Below, piece after piece: positions 23,912-32,478 of a DNA stretch of 64,000 bases. The notes under the pieces were generated by a model that saw nothing but the letters and a program-made list of their open reading frames with translations, was not told the DNA's origin and did no database searches. A program made the position numbers and the translations under genes. Origin of the DNA: RYN-230 sp963813975 (GTDB taxonomy: Bacteria; Actinomycetota; Actinomycetes; Streptosporangiales; Streptosporangiaceae); assembly GCA_963813975.1 (NCBI GenBank), contig CAWFAP010000006.1:2046001-2110000 (forward strand), in the 5' to 3' direction. The stretch's first letter is position 1, and the number at the start of each line of letters is the position of its first letter.

Positions 23912-24520
23912 TCATCCGCCCTGGTCAGCGCCGCCCGGAGGGCCGGCGGCCCACTCCCGCCGCCGGGCCTCGGCCAGGGCGATGCCAGCCGCGGCGGACA
24001 CGTTCAGGGATCCGACCCGGCCGACCAGGGGGATGTAGGCGACCGCGTCGGCGGCCGCCAGCAGCGCGGGGGAGCAGCCGTGGTCCTCGTTGCCGAGCAC
24101 CAGGCAGACATCGCCGTGCAGCGGTGCCTCATGCAGCGGGTACGCCCCCGCCGCCTGCTCGATCGCGACCACCCGGAACCCTGCGGCACCGGCCGCCTTG
24201 GCCGCGGCCGCCGGGTCCGGTTCACGTTCCCAGCTGAGTAGCCGCTGGGTGCCCAGGGCGGTCTTGGCCGCGGAGGGATGGTCGAGCGCGGCCGAGTTCC
24301 CGCACAGCCAGATGTGCTCGGCGCCGAAGGCGGCCGCCGACCGCACGATCATCCCGACGTTGAAGGGCTGGGTCACCGAGTCGAGCAGCAGGGCCACCCG
24401 GGCCCCGGTGGCCCGGCGCCAGGAGCGGTTCAGCCGCTTCACGTCCGTGGGGCGCAACTGCTTGTACTGGGCCGCCCCCTCAGGCTGCCCCGGCCCGGGC
24501 GGCTGGGCGGCCCCGCTCAC
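23912..24520 (-). CDS. TrmH/SpoU family RNA 2'-O-methyltransferase
   Basis: A 202-residue SPOUT (knotted) methyltransferase. After a basic N-terminus (TDVKRLNRSWRRATG), the family motifs are VALLLDSVTQPFNVGMIVRSAAAFG (motif 1, with the Asn and Arg), DVCLVLGNEDHGCS (motif 2) and IPLVGRVGSLNVSAAAGIALAE (motif 3, the knot that binds SAM). The target is most likely tRNA or rRNA ribose; which one is unclear. The start is GTG at 24520, overlapping the stop of the upstream methyltransferase by GTGA, so the two RNA-modification genes are one unit. Confidence 0.9.
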   Translation of the reverse strand: MSGAAQPPGPGQPEGAAQYKQLRPTDVKRLNRSWRRATGARVALLLDSVTQPFNVGMIVRSAAAFGAEHIWLCGNSAALDHPSAAKTALGTQRLLSWEREPDPAAAAKAAGAAGFRVVAIEQAAGAYPLHEAPLHGDVCLVLGNEDHGCSPALLAAADAVAYIPLVGRVGSLNVSAAAGIALAEARRREWAAGPPGGADQGG

Positions 24521-25113
24521 CGGGCCGCCACCTGCAGCACGCGGTAGCCGCTGCGGGACGCGATCCGGCTGGCCGGCCACCCCTCGGCCTGCAGCCAGCG
24601 CTGCAGCGAGTCCGCGCCCAGGTTCCGCTGGACCACCAGGTAGGCCTGGCCGCCGGGGGCCAGGCGGCCCAGCCAGGTGGCCAGCATCTCGTGCAGCGCC
24701 TGCTTGCCCACCCGGATTGGCGGATTGGACCAGATCGCGGCGAACTGGCCGGGCAGGCCCGGGGCCTGCGGGGTGACGCAGCGCACGTTGCCCCGGCCGG
24801 CCCGGGCCGCGTTGGCCGCGCACAGGTCCAGCGCGCGCTCGTTGACGTCCACCGCCCAGACCGTGGCCTCCGGCGCCCGGGCCGCCATGGCCAGCGCCAC
24901 GGGGCCGTATCCGGTGCCGAGGTCGAGCAGGTCGCCGCGGGCCGGGGGAGGCGGCACGGTCTCCAGCAGCACCCGGGTCCCCGGGTCCAGCCGGCCTCCG
25001 GAGAACACCCCGGCGTCGGTGACGCACTCGAAGTGCAGGTCGGGGAGGACGACCTGGACCAGGCCCGGACGGTGCCCGGCCGCCGGGCTGGCGGTGAAGT
25101 AATGCTGGCTCAC
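24517..25113 (-). CDS. RsmC-like class I SAM methyltransferase
   Basis: A 198-residue protein matching the C-terminal catalytic domain of 16S rRNA (guanine-N2) methyltransferases: GVFSGGRLDPGTRVLLETVP, the SAM loop DLLDLGTGYGPVALAMAAR, VWAVDVNERAL, and the catalytic IWSNPPIRVGKQALH (NPP motif), then LVVQRNLGA. It is half the length of E. coli RsmC, having one domain only, as is usual in actinobacteria. I chose GTG at 25111-25113 since family homology starts there (QHYFTASP). It overlaps the TrmH-type gene. Confidence 0.9.
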   Translation of the reverse strand: MSQHYFTASPAAGHRPGLVQVVLPDLHFECVTDAGVFSGGRLDPGTRVLLETVPPPPARGDLLDLGTGYGPVALAMAARAPEATVWAVDVNERALDLCAANAARAGRGNVRCVTPQAPGLPGQFAAIWSNPPIRVGKQALHEMLATWLGRLAPGGQAYLVVQRNLGADSLQRWLQAEGWPASRIASRSGYRVLQVAAR

Positions 25114-25184
25114 CGTGTCCTGGCCCTTCCTGTCCTGGCCCGCGCGCTGTTCCGGGCCCGCCTGCTCCGCCAACCCGCGACGGC

Positions 25185-25559
25185 CTAGCGTGAGGGGGGC
25201 GCTGGCGACGAGGGCGGCGCGGGCAGCGGGCCCGGCACCGGGGCGTGGTCCTCCCGGGCCAGGGCCGGCGCGATGTAGCGGCGGCTGACCCAGCGCTCGA
25301 CCACGAAGGTCAGCACGGGGATGGTGCCGGCCAGCAGCAGGAGCACGGTGGGCCCGATCGCCAGCCGCAGCCGCCGGGCCAGCAGGTACGCGAAGATCAG
25401 GTAGATGATGTACAGCAGTCCGTGCAGCGTGCCGACGGGGTTCACCACGGACGTGTTGTTGTCGATCACCTGCAGCGGGATGCCGACGAAGCACAAGATG
25501 ATCAGCACCACGCCGGTCACGTAGGCCATCACCCGGTAGCGGAGCACGGCTGCGCGCAC
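25185..25559 (-). CDS. DUF3817 small membrane protein
   Basis: A 124-residue protein with three membrane segments (about residues 10-32, 42-62 and 68-88) and the family pattern RVMAYVTGVVLIILCF, NPVGTLHGLLYIIYLIFAYLLARR, then TFVVERWVSRRY. The last 25 residues are Pro-rich. Function unknown for the whole family. A very good ribosome site (GAGGAGG) lies seven bases before GTG 25559. It follows the next gene (start 26021) by only 33 bases and is probably co-transcribed with it. Confidence 0.85.
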   Translation of the reverse strand: MRAAVLRYRVMAYVTGVVLIILCFVGIPLQVIDNNTSVVNPVGTLHGLLYIIYLIFAYLLARRLRLAIGPTVLLLLAGTIPVLTFVVERWVSRRYIAPALAREDHAPVPGPLPAPPSSPAPPSR

Positions 25560-25592
25560 CGGCCTGCCTCCTCAAAATTTGTCCGGGCCCGC

Positions 25593-26021
25593 TCAGCGGA
25601 GCCCGTGCCACTTGCCGTGCCTGCCCGCCTCGGCGGTGAGCCGGGCCAGGTAGGCGTTGTAGGCGGCCAGTTCCTCGTCGTCCTCATCCCCGGCGGCGCT
25701 GGCGTCCCCGGTGCCGGGGGCGGCCGCGGCCGCCCCGTCGCGCCCGGCGGGCAGCGTCACGCTGTCCAGCCCCTCGGCGCGGGCCGGCGGCCGGAACTCG
25801 TCCTTGATCGTCTTGGCCCAGAAGACGATCGCGAAGCCGGCGAAAATAGGCCACTCGAACGTGTACGCCCAGCTCAGAGCGTTCCCTGAGACAGCCCGGC
25901 GGTACTGCCAGTAGCCCAGGGCCAGCATGCCCAGGACTGTCAGGACCATCAGCGCATGCCAGCCCAGCCACTTGGGCCGGAACAAGAACCGCCAGCTCGG
26001 GGCCGGGGTGTCGCTGGACAT
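25593..26021 (-). CDS. Small two-helix membrane protein, uncharacterised
   Basis: A 142-residue protein with two hydrophobic segments: RPKWLGWHALMVLTVLGMLALGYWQ (about 14-38) and YTFEWPIFAGFAIVFWAKTI (about 53-72), followed by a charged cytoplasmic tail rich in Ala/Glu/Asp. The WLGWH...GYWQYRRA opening faintly recalls the first helix of SURF1-like proteins, and such genes sit beside DUF3817 genes in many actinomycetes (from memory). No function can be assigned. I chose ATG 26021; the longer frame upstream is non-homologous. Confidence 0.75.
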   Translation of the reverse strand: MSSDTPAPSWRFLFRPKWLGWHALMVLTVLGMLALGYWQYRRAVSGNALSWAYTFEWPIFAGFAIVFWAKTIKDEFRPPARAEGLDSVTLPAGRDGAAAAAPGTGDASAAGDEDDEELAAYNAYLARLTAEAGRHGKWHGLR

Positions 26022-26293
26022 GCCAAGAAGTCTAGCCGCGCCCCCCGCGCCCGGCCGCCAGCAGGCGGCGCTCGCCGGGGGTTGCCGGGCGCGCTCGTTC
26101 GCCGGCGGGGGGAGGCGCGCCGCAGGCGTGTCCTCGCCGAGCCGGGGATTAGCCCGGCTGCGGCCAGACGACGTGCGCACGGGAGCGGGCAAGCAGCGGT
26201 TGCGGGGCCCGGGCCCCGGGCCAGCAGAACCCCGACACGCTATCCCGCGAGTCAATGCGGGGACATCCTGGCAGGTCAGTGATAATCGGTCCC

Positions 26294-26701
26294 ATGTCCT
26301 TGACGGATCTACTGTGGCCCGGGCGGATCGGGCTGGCGGGACGCCTGCCGGCCCGCCTGGAAGATCTGCACGGCCCCGAACGGGGTGTCATCGTCCTGCC
26401 ACGCCACCTGTCCTGGCCGGGGATGCGGGAATTCGACGTGACCGACGACCGGCTCCGGCGCAGCATGTACGGGATCGTGCTGACCCAGGGCCGCCGTAAC
26501 GACCTGGCCCGCTTCGTCAACCCGCGGCTGCTGATGCAGGACTGGCCGATGCTGCGCTCCTCGCTGGACCCGAAGCTCCGGCGCTGGTGTGAGCGGCGGC
26601 TGGCGCTGCGCGGGATGGCCGCCCAGACGGCCCCGCCGGGGGCGGCCCCGCCGGAGCCGGCGGCCGGGGGCGCGAACACGGGCCCGGGGTGGCCAGAATA
26701 G
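26294..26701 (+). CDS. Uncharacterised actinobacterial protein
   Basis: A 135-residue soluble protein of unknown function. It contains DLHGPERGVIVLPRHLSWPGMREFDVTDDRLRRSMYGIVLTQGRRNDLARFVNPRLLMQDWPML, a charged alpha/beta pattern, and ends in a Pro/Ala/Gly-rich tail from about residue 112. No membrane segment or catalytic motif is visible. ATG 26294 gives a sensible start. It is divergent from the membrane-protein pair and 79 bases ahead of the amidohydrolase operon. Confidence 0.65.
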   Translation: MSLTDLLWPGRIGLAGRLPARLEDLHGPERGVIVLPRHLSWPGMREFDVTDDRLRRSMYGIVLTQGRRNDLARFVNPRLLMQDWPMLRSSLDPKLRRWCERRLALRGMAAQTAPPGAAPPEPAAGGANTGPGWPE

Positions 26702-26780
26702 GACCGCGGGACAGCGTCGCAGCCGGGCGGGCTGGCCTGCACGCCCCCACCTGACCGCCCGGCGGGCGCCGGAGGCCCCC

Positions 26781-27665
26781 GTGACCGCAGGCCTGGACCT
26801 GGACGCACTGACCGCCATCGACGTGCACGTGCACGCGGAGGTCTCCAGCCAGGGCAGCGGGTCGCTGCCCGGCGAGCTGGAAGACGCGTCCAACGCCTAT
26901 TTCAGGATCGCTGACACCCGGCGGCCGACGCTCGGTGAGATCGCCACCTACTACCGCGAGCGCCGGATGGCCTGCGTGGTGTTCACGGTGGACGCCGAGG
27001 CCGCGAGCGGGCAGCCGCCGGTGCCCAACGAGGAGGTGGCGGAGGCGGCCGCCGAACACCCGGATGTGATCATCCCGTTCGCCTCCATCGACCCGGCGCG
27101 GGGCCGGGCCGGCGCCCGGCAGGCGCGCCGCCTGGTCACCGCGCACGGCATCCGGGGCTTCAAGTTCCACCCCAGCGTGCAGGCGTTCTTCCCGAACGAC
27201 CGGTCCGCGTACCCCCTCTATGAGGTGATCGAGGAACTCGGCGTGCCCGCGGTCTTCCACACCGGGCAGACCGGCATCGGGGCGGGCGCCCCGGGAGGCG
27301 GCGGCATCCGGCTCAAGTACTCCGACCCGATGCTGATCGACGACGTGGCCGCGGACTTTCCCGGGCTGACGATCATCCTGGCCCACCCCTCGTTCCCGTG
27401 GCAGGACGAGGCGCTGGCCGTGGCCACCCACAAGCCCGGCGTGCACATCGACCTGTCCGGCTGGTCCCCGAAGTACTTCCCGCCTCAGCTGGTGCACTAC
27501 GCCAACTCGCTGCTGCAGGACAAGGTGATGTTCGGCTCGGACTACCCGATGCTGACCCCGGACCGGTGGCTGGCCGACTTTGAGGAACTGCCGGTCAAGC
27601 CCGCGGTCCGGGAGAAGATCCTCAAGCTCAACGCGGCCCGGCTGCTCGGGCTGTCCGCCGGCTGA
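26781..27665 (+). CDS. Amidohydrolase family protein (amidohydrolase_2 type)
   Basis: A 294-residue metal-dependent TIM barrel. Metal ligands are suggested by IDVHVHAE (residues 13-20), GFKFHPSVQAFFPNDR, VPAVFHTGQTGIGAG, IILAHPSFPW and, at the end, VMFGSDYPML with the catalytic Asp. Relatives hydrolyse or decarboxylate aromatic acids, and some are 4-hydroxyphenyl-beta-ketoacyl-CoA hydrolases (CouO type) beside a CoA ligase and hydratase. The order here (amidohydrolase, acyl-CoA ligase, MaoC) is the same kind of set, so an aryl-CoA side-chain hydrolase is a reasonable guess. GTG 26781 has GGAGG six bases upstream. Confidence 0.85.
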   Translation: MTAGLDLDALTAIDVHVHAEVSSQGSGSLPGELEDASNAYFRIADTRRPTLGEIATYYRERRMACVVFTVDAEAASGQPPVPNEEVAEAAAEHPDVIIPFASIDPARGRAGARQARRLVTAHGIRGFKFHPSVQAFFPNDRSAYPLYEVIEELGVPAVFHTGQTGIGAGAPGGGGIRLKYSDPMLIDDVAADFPGLTIILAHPSFPWQDEALAVATHKPGVHIDLSGWSPKYFPPQLVHYANSLLQDKVMFGSDYPMLTPDRWLADFEELPVKPAVREKILKLNAARLLGLSAG

Positions 27666-27677
27666 GAGGGGCAGGCT

Positions 27678-29202
27678 GTGCTCAACGAGGGCGTTGGGTC
27701 GTGGACCGCCCGCCGGGCCCGCAAGACCCCGGACGCGCGGGCGATCCTGCATGCGGGCCGCACGCTCAGCTACGCCGGGCTGCACGACCGGGTGACCCGG
27801 CTGGCCCGGGGGCTGCGCGGGCTCGGCGCGGGCCCGGGGGCCCGGGTGGCGTACCTCGGCCCCAATCACCCGGCCTTCCTGGAAACCATGTTCGCGACCT
27901 GGTCCGCCGGGGCGGTCTTCGTCCCGCTGAACATGCGGCTGGCCGGCCCGGAACTCGCCGGCCAGCTCGGCGACTGCGGGGCGGCGCTGCTGGTCTACGC
28001 CCCGGAGCAGGCGGCGGTGGTGGCAGGCATCCGCGGCCAGGCCCGGCTCGGCCACCTCGTCGCGGTGGGCGCCGGCCGCGGGGGATCACGACTACGAGAG
28101 CCTGCTGGCCGGCCCGAACCCGGAGCCGGCCGACGTGCCGGTCAGCCTGGATGACCCCAGCCTGATCATGTACACGTCGGGCACGACGGGCTGGGCCAAG
28201 GGCGCGACGCTGACCCACGGCAACATCACCTGGAACGCGATCAACGTGGTGGTGGACGCCGACTTCCGGGCGGACGAGGTGGCCCTGGCAGTTGCCCCCC
28301 TGTTCCACACCGCGGCGCTGAACATGCTGTGCCTGCCCACCATGCTCAAGGGGGGCACGGTGCTGATCGAGCCGGCCTTCGACCCGGACCGGGTCCTGGA
28401 GCTGATCGCCCGGTACCGGGTGACCTCGATGTTCGGTGTCCCGGCCATCTACGACGCGATGGCCGCGGCACCGGGCTGGGCCGCCGCGGACACGTCCAGC
28501 CTGCGCATGCTGCTCTGCGGTGGCGCCCCGGTGCCGGACGCCACCATCCGCCGCTACACCGACCGGGGGCTGACCTTCATCCAGGGGTACGGGATGACCG
28601 AGACCGCGCCGGGGGCGCTGCTGCTGGACGCGGAGCACTCCCTGGCCAAGGCCGGCTCGGCGGGAGTGCCGCACTTCTTCACCGATGTCCGGGTGGCCGG
28701 CCCGGACGGGACCGAGGCCGGGCCGGGCGAGCGGGGCGAGATCCTGGTGGCCGGCCCGAACGTGATGCGGGGCTACTGGGACCGGCCGGAGGCGACCGCC
28801 GCGGTCCTGGCGGACGGCTGGCTGCACTCCGGCGACGTGGGCACCGCGGACGAGGACGGCTACGTGTCCGTGGTGGACCGCATCAAGGACGTGATCATTT
28901 CCGGCGGGGAGAACATCTACCCGGCCGAGGTGGAGAACGCCCTGCTCAGCCACCCCGCGGTGGCCGACTGCGGGGTGATCGGCGTCCCGGACAGCCGGTG
29001 GGGCGAGGTTGGCCGGGCCGTGGTCGTGCTCCGCCCGGGCGAGAGTGCGTCGGAAGCGGACATCCTGGGCTTCCTCGGCGGCCGCCTGGCCCGGTACAAA
29101 ATTCCCCGATCCGTGCAGTTCGCCAGCGGCTTGCCGCGCACCGCCACTGGCAAGATCCTGAAGAAGCAGCTCCGCGAGACCCATGGAGGAACCACCGCAT
29201 GA
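27678..29202 (+). CDS. Acyl-CoA synthetase, FadD-like (frameshifted in this sequence)
   Basis: An AMP-forming acyl/aryl-CoA ligase of about 507 residues. The first 134 residues read from GTG 27678 (WTARRARKTPDARAILHAGR, VAYLGPNHPAFLETMFATW). At the G5 run 28080-28084 one extra G shifts the frame; the continuation from GAT 28084 (HDYESLLAGPNPEP) runs to 29202 with all core motifs: LIMYTSGTTGWAKGATLTH, GYGMTETAPGALLL, SGDVGTADEDGYVSVVDRIKD, SGGENIYPAEVE and LPRTATGKILKKQLRE with the catalytic Lys. The intact motifs speak for a working gene and a sequence error. It sits 12 bases after the amidohydrolase and overlaps the MaoC gene by ATGA. Confidence 0.85.
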
Positions 29203-29660
29203 GCACCGTCGTGAACGGCCTGGAGGAGATCACCGCGCTGGCGGGTGCCGATCTGGGGCGCACCGGCTGGATGGAGGTGACCCAGGACCGGGTCAACCGG
29301 TTCGCGGACGCGACCAGCGACCACCAGTGGATCCACGTGGACACGGCCCGGGCGGCGGCCGGGCCATTCGGCGGCACGATCGCGCACGGCTATCTCACGC
29401 TGTCCATGATCATCCCGCTGTTCGCCGAGCTGCTCGAGGTCACCGGGGTCAGCATGGGCATCAACTACGGGCTGAACAAGGTCCGTTTCCCGGCGCCGGT
29501 GCCGGTTGGCGCGAAGATCAGGTTGGCCGGGACCGTCGCCGCGGTGGAATCCGTCGGCGACGGCCAGGCTGTGCAGGTGACCGCCGACGTCACCGTCGAG
29601 GTGGACGGGGGCGGGAAGCCCGCCTGCGTGGCCCAGGCGATCTACCGGTACTACGCCTGA
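29199..29660 (+). CDS. MaoC family dehydratase
   Basis: A 153-residue R-specific enoyl-CoA hydratase of the hotdog fold. The hydratase-2 signature is FADATSDHQWIHVDTARAAAGPFGGTIAHGYLTLSMI (35-71), with Asp/His (SDHQWIH) and GGTIAHGY as the active-site region, and INYGLNKVRFPAPVPVGAKIRL as the second strand set. It hydrates or dehydrates an acyl-CoA made by the preceding ligase. It overlaps that ligase by four bases and is the last gene of the operon. Confidence 0.92.
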   Translation: MSTVVNGLEEITALAGADLGRTGWMEVTQDRVNRFADATSDHQWIHVDTARAAAGPFGGTIAHGYLTLSMIIPLFAELLEVTGVSMGINYGLNKVRFPAPVPVGAKIRLAGTVAAVESVGDGQAVQVTADVTVEVDGGGKPACVAQAIYRYYA

Positions 29661-29703
29661 GCCGTCTCGCTGCGCCGGGCCGGGCGGGAACGGGTGTCCG
29701 GGG

Positions 29704-30285
29704 CTAGGGCCCGGGATTGGCTCCGGCGGGGCCGCGACGGCCCATGGCCTGCCAGTCAGCGTCCCAGGCGGCCAGGCGCCGGGCATCGAGCAGCCGGCGG
29801 CTGAGGAAGCCGGCGCAGAGCAGGAGCATTCCCCAGCAGGGCACGGCCATGGCCGCGGTGACATCGGCCTGGAACACCGCCTGGAAGGACGACATGGGCG
29901 TGTGGGTCAGCTGGCCGGCGCGGCCGGTCCAGACCGTGAGGGTGGTTCCGGCGCGGGTGCCCGCGGGTACTGAGATCCGCCCGGTACGCACCGGCTGACC
30001 GGGCGCCTGCCACCGGACCGGCACGGCCACCGAGTAGCTGTACGACTGGGGCGCGTCGGCGAGCAGCTGGGCCGGGACCGGCCGCCAGCCCGCGCGCTCC
30101 GCGGCCGTGGCCGTGAAGGCGGTGCTGACGGCCAGGTGCCAGACCCCCAGGGCGATCAGCGGGGCGCCGGCCAGGAAGGCCACGATCAGCCCGGCGACGA
30201 TCCCGGCCTCGGCCCGGTCCGAGGCACGGCGCAGCGGGTTGTGGTCGGGCCACAACCCGCGCACGACCGTGGCGACTCGTGTCAT
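29704..30285 (-). CDS. Rv1733c-like membrane protein
   Basis: A 193-residue protein with the plan of the mycobacterial Rv1733c family: an N-terminal membrane helix (GIVAGLIVAFLAGAPLIALGVWH, about 30-52), an extracytoplasmic beta-rich domain (YSVAVPVRWQAPGQPVRTGRISVP, TTLTVWTGRAGQLT), and a second helix (VTAAMAVPCWGMLLLCAGFLSRRLL, about 142-166) followed by a short cytoplasmic tail. Function unknown. ATG 30285 is preceded closely by AGGGG. It lies downstream of the GH27 gene, from which it is separated by a strong terminator. Confidence 0.75.
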   Translation of the reverse strand: MTRVATVVRGLWPDHNPLRRASDRAEAGIVAGLIVAFLAGAPLIALGVWHLAVSTAFTATAAERAGWRPVPAQLLADAPQSYSYSVAVPVRWQAPGQPVRTGRISVPAGTRAGTTLTVWTGRAGQLTHTPMSSFQAVFQADVTAAMAVPCWGMLLLCAGFLSRRLLDARRLAAWDADWQAMGRRGPAGANPGP

Positions 30286-30305
30286 CCCCTGACATTGCCC
30301 GGTAT

Positions 30306-30354
30306 CCGGCCCCGCCCGCATCCCCTGTTCGGGGTGATTTGCGGGCGGGGCCGG
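30306..30354. terminator. Strong terminator downstream of the GH27 gene
   Basis: A perfect 14-bp stem: CCGGCCCCGCCCGC (30306-30319) pairs with GCGGGCGGGGCCGG (30341-30354). The 21-base loop can form a second small hairpin (CCCC 30322-30325 with GGGG 30331-30334). It sits 35 bases after the glycosidase stop on the minus strand and 21 bases before the next gene. Confidence 0.6.
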
Positions 30355-30388
30355 CGGAGGGGCTTATCCCGTGCGCAGCAGGGCCTAC

Positions 30389-32155
30389 TCAGCGGTACGC
30401 CCACGACCACTTCTGGTTCGCGCCGCCGTTGCAGGTCCAGAGCTCCAGCGGGGTGCCCGGTGCGGTGCTGCCGCCCGTCACGTCCAGGCACAGCCCGGAT
30501 TGCTGGCCGACGACCGTCCCGTTGCCCTGCACCGTCCACTTCTGGTTCGCGCCGCCGTTGCAGGGCCACAGCTCGACCTTGGTCCCGGGCGCCGTCTGGT
30601 TGTTGTAGGCATCCAGGCATTCGGTGGCGCCCATGGTGCGCAGCTCGCCGGCTGAGGTGGGCGAAACCTCCTGGTTTATCCCGCCGTTGCACGGCCAGAT
30701 CTGCTCCGCGGTGCCCGGGAAGAACACGTAGGGCCCGGGGGCACCGTTGCCGCGGCTGTCCAGGCACTGGCCCGACTGCCCGCTGACCAGCTCACCTGTC
30801 CCGCCGGTCCCGGAGGCAGGCGCGGCCGAGACCAGGGTGACCCCGCCCGGGGCGACGGTCGTGGCGAGGGTGCCGCTCACGCTGCCGAGGGAGGCGCCGC
30901 TCCACAGGCTGGTGACGTTCACGGCTCCGCTGAGCCCGAGCTGGGCCAGCGGCACGCTGAAGCTGTGGCTGGCCGAGGCGTCGGTGTTGAACACGCCGAT
31001 GTACCAGGCGCCGTTCTGCTGGCGCTTGGCGAAGACCTGCTCGCTGCCGCTGCTGATGACCCGGGCGGCGGGGATGCCGTCCTGGTCCACCCCGGTCACG
31101 GCGCTGTTCTCCAGCAGGGACAGGTCACCGGAGTCCAGTGCGGTCAGGTCGGTGCCCAGGATCAGCGGCGCGCTGGCCAGCGACCACAACGACAGCTGGG
31201 CCTGCCGTTCCGCCGCGGTCAGCCCGTCGTTGCTGCCGTTCCCGACCTCGATCGAGTCGTAGTCGTTCCAGCCGCCGGGGCCGCCGTACGGCTGCCAGTT
31301 CGCCGCGGCGCCGAACCGGCTGGAGACATTGCCCCAGTCGGTCAGCGGGTAGCTGCTGCCGCCCGAGCCGCAGTAGCACTCGATGTCGCCGGTGGTGCGC
31401 CAGCCGTTGGCCAGCGACGACCAGGTGGTGGCGTCGGAGATGGCCAGGCTGTTGGACAGCTCCAGGGCCATCGGGCGGCCGGCCTGCCGCAGCGCGGCCG
31501 ACCAGGCCTGCACGTCAGGCAGGTCAAACGAGCCGACCCCGTCGAGCTTGACGTAGTCCACGCCCCAGGACGCGAACTCGTCGGCCCAGGAGTTGATGAA
31601 CGCCTGCGCACCCGGCTTGCTGTAGTCGATGCCGGTCATGCCGCCGCAGTTGTAGTTGTTCTCGCCGACCGTGGTGGCGATCTGGGCCGCCGTGTCGGAG
31701 GTGCCCTGGATCGGAGTGTTCTGCGCGACCGCCTGCTTGGAGATGCCCGGCGTCACGTACAGGCCGAACTTCAGGCCCAGGCTGTGCACGTAGTTCGCGA
31801 CGGCCTGGATGCCGTTGACCGAGCCGCTGGCCGGGAACTTCGCTGCGTCGGTCACCCAGCGGCCGTACTGATCCACGTTCGGGCCCGGGCTGCCGGGGCA
31901 CTGGTACCAGAAGTCATCCAGGTTGACGTAGTCGTAGCCGTGCGCGCTGAGCCCGCTGGACTTCAGGGCGCTGGCCTCGGCCTCGATCTTGGCTGCGGTC
32001 GGGTGGCTGCGCAGGAAGCTCCAGCTGCTCCAGCCCATCAGCGGCGCCCTGACGGCCAGCCCGTTGTCCTCGGCTAACGCCCGCGGCGCCGCCGACGCCG
32101 CCAGCCCTGCGGTGATGGCGAGTGCGGCCGCCGCGGCGGCCCATCGTGATCGCAT
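30389..32155 (-). CDS. Secreted GH27 alpha-galactosidase with C-terminal ricin-type lectin domain
   Basis: A 588-residue exported glycosidase. A Sec signal peptide (RSRW then an Ala-rich core) ends after ALA at about residue 28. The GH27 barrel follows: APLMGWSSWSFLRSHPTAAKIEAEA, YDYVNLDDFWYQ, GLKFGLYVTPGI, and the nucleophile Asp205 in WGVDYVKLDGVGSFD; GGWNDYDSIEVGNGSNDGLTAAERQAQLSLWSLASAPLILGTDL is the next conserved block. From about residue 455 a CBM13 (ricin B) domain has QxW-type repeats (GGANQKWTV and GGANQKWSW, with a degenerate INQEV copy). It probably removes alpha-galactosyl or similar residues from plant polysaccharide outside the cell. A GGAGG site precedes ATG 32155. Confidence 0.92.
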   Translation of the reverse strand: MRSRWAAAAAALAITAGLAASAAPRALAEDNGLAVRAPLMGWSSWSFLRSHPTAAKIEAEASALKSSGLSAHGYDYVNLDDFWYQCPGSPGPNVDQYGRWVTDAAKFPASGSVNGIQAVANYVHSLGLKFGLYVTPGISKQAVAQNTPIQGTSDTAAQIATTVGENNYNCGGMTGIDYSKPGAQAFINSWADEFASWGVDYVKLDGVGSFDLPDVQAWSAALRQAGRPMALELSNSLAISDATTWSSLANGWRTTGDIECYCGSGGSSYPLTDWGNVSSRFGAAANWQPYGGPGGWNDYDSIEVGNGSNDGLTAAERQAQLSLWSLASAPLILGTDLTALDSGDLSLLENSAVTGVDQDGIPAARVISSGSEQVFAKRQQNGAWYIGVFNTDASASHSFSVPLAQLGLSGAVNVTSLWSGASLGSVSGTLATTVAPGGVTLVSAAPASGTGGTGELVSGQSGQCLDSRGNGAPGPYVFFPGTAEQIWPCNGGINQEVSPTSAGELRTMGATECLDAYNNQTAPGTKVELWPCNGGANQKWTVQGNGTVVGQQSGLCLDVTGGSTAPGTPLELWTCNGGANQKWSWAYR

Positions 32156-32478
32156 CGGTCCTCCATCCAGGCAGGAACGCCCGGCGCGCATCTGTGCCAC
32201 CGCACCACGTCGCGCGGCGGCGTCCTCCGCCCGGTGCCGCCGGTGCGCTCGACCCGACCATCCGCCTTAATACCAAACATGTCAACACACATAACGACAC
32301 GATCACCCAAAGGCTGGCGGCCGCGTCACGGGGCGCCCCAAGCGGAGCACCGGGCGGCGGGATAACGGACGGACGGGCGGGTTTCACCGGCTTGTGGGAC
32401 TGTGGTCACGACCGGGTGGCCTGCCTGCGTTTCGCTGTGAACGGCCATCCAGGTGGCGGGCCGGCGAAATGAGGGGCC
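32156..32478. other. Intergenic region between divergent secreted-enzyme genes
   Basis: A 323-base gap between the GH27 gene (minus) and the phosphoesterase gene (plus). It contains an AT-rich island at about 32262-32310 with a near-palindrome CCAAACATGTCAAC, which is a likely promoter/operator area for the glycosidase. The part 32330-32470 shows no feature I can name. Confidence 0.35.
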
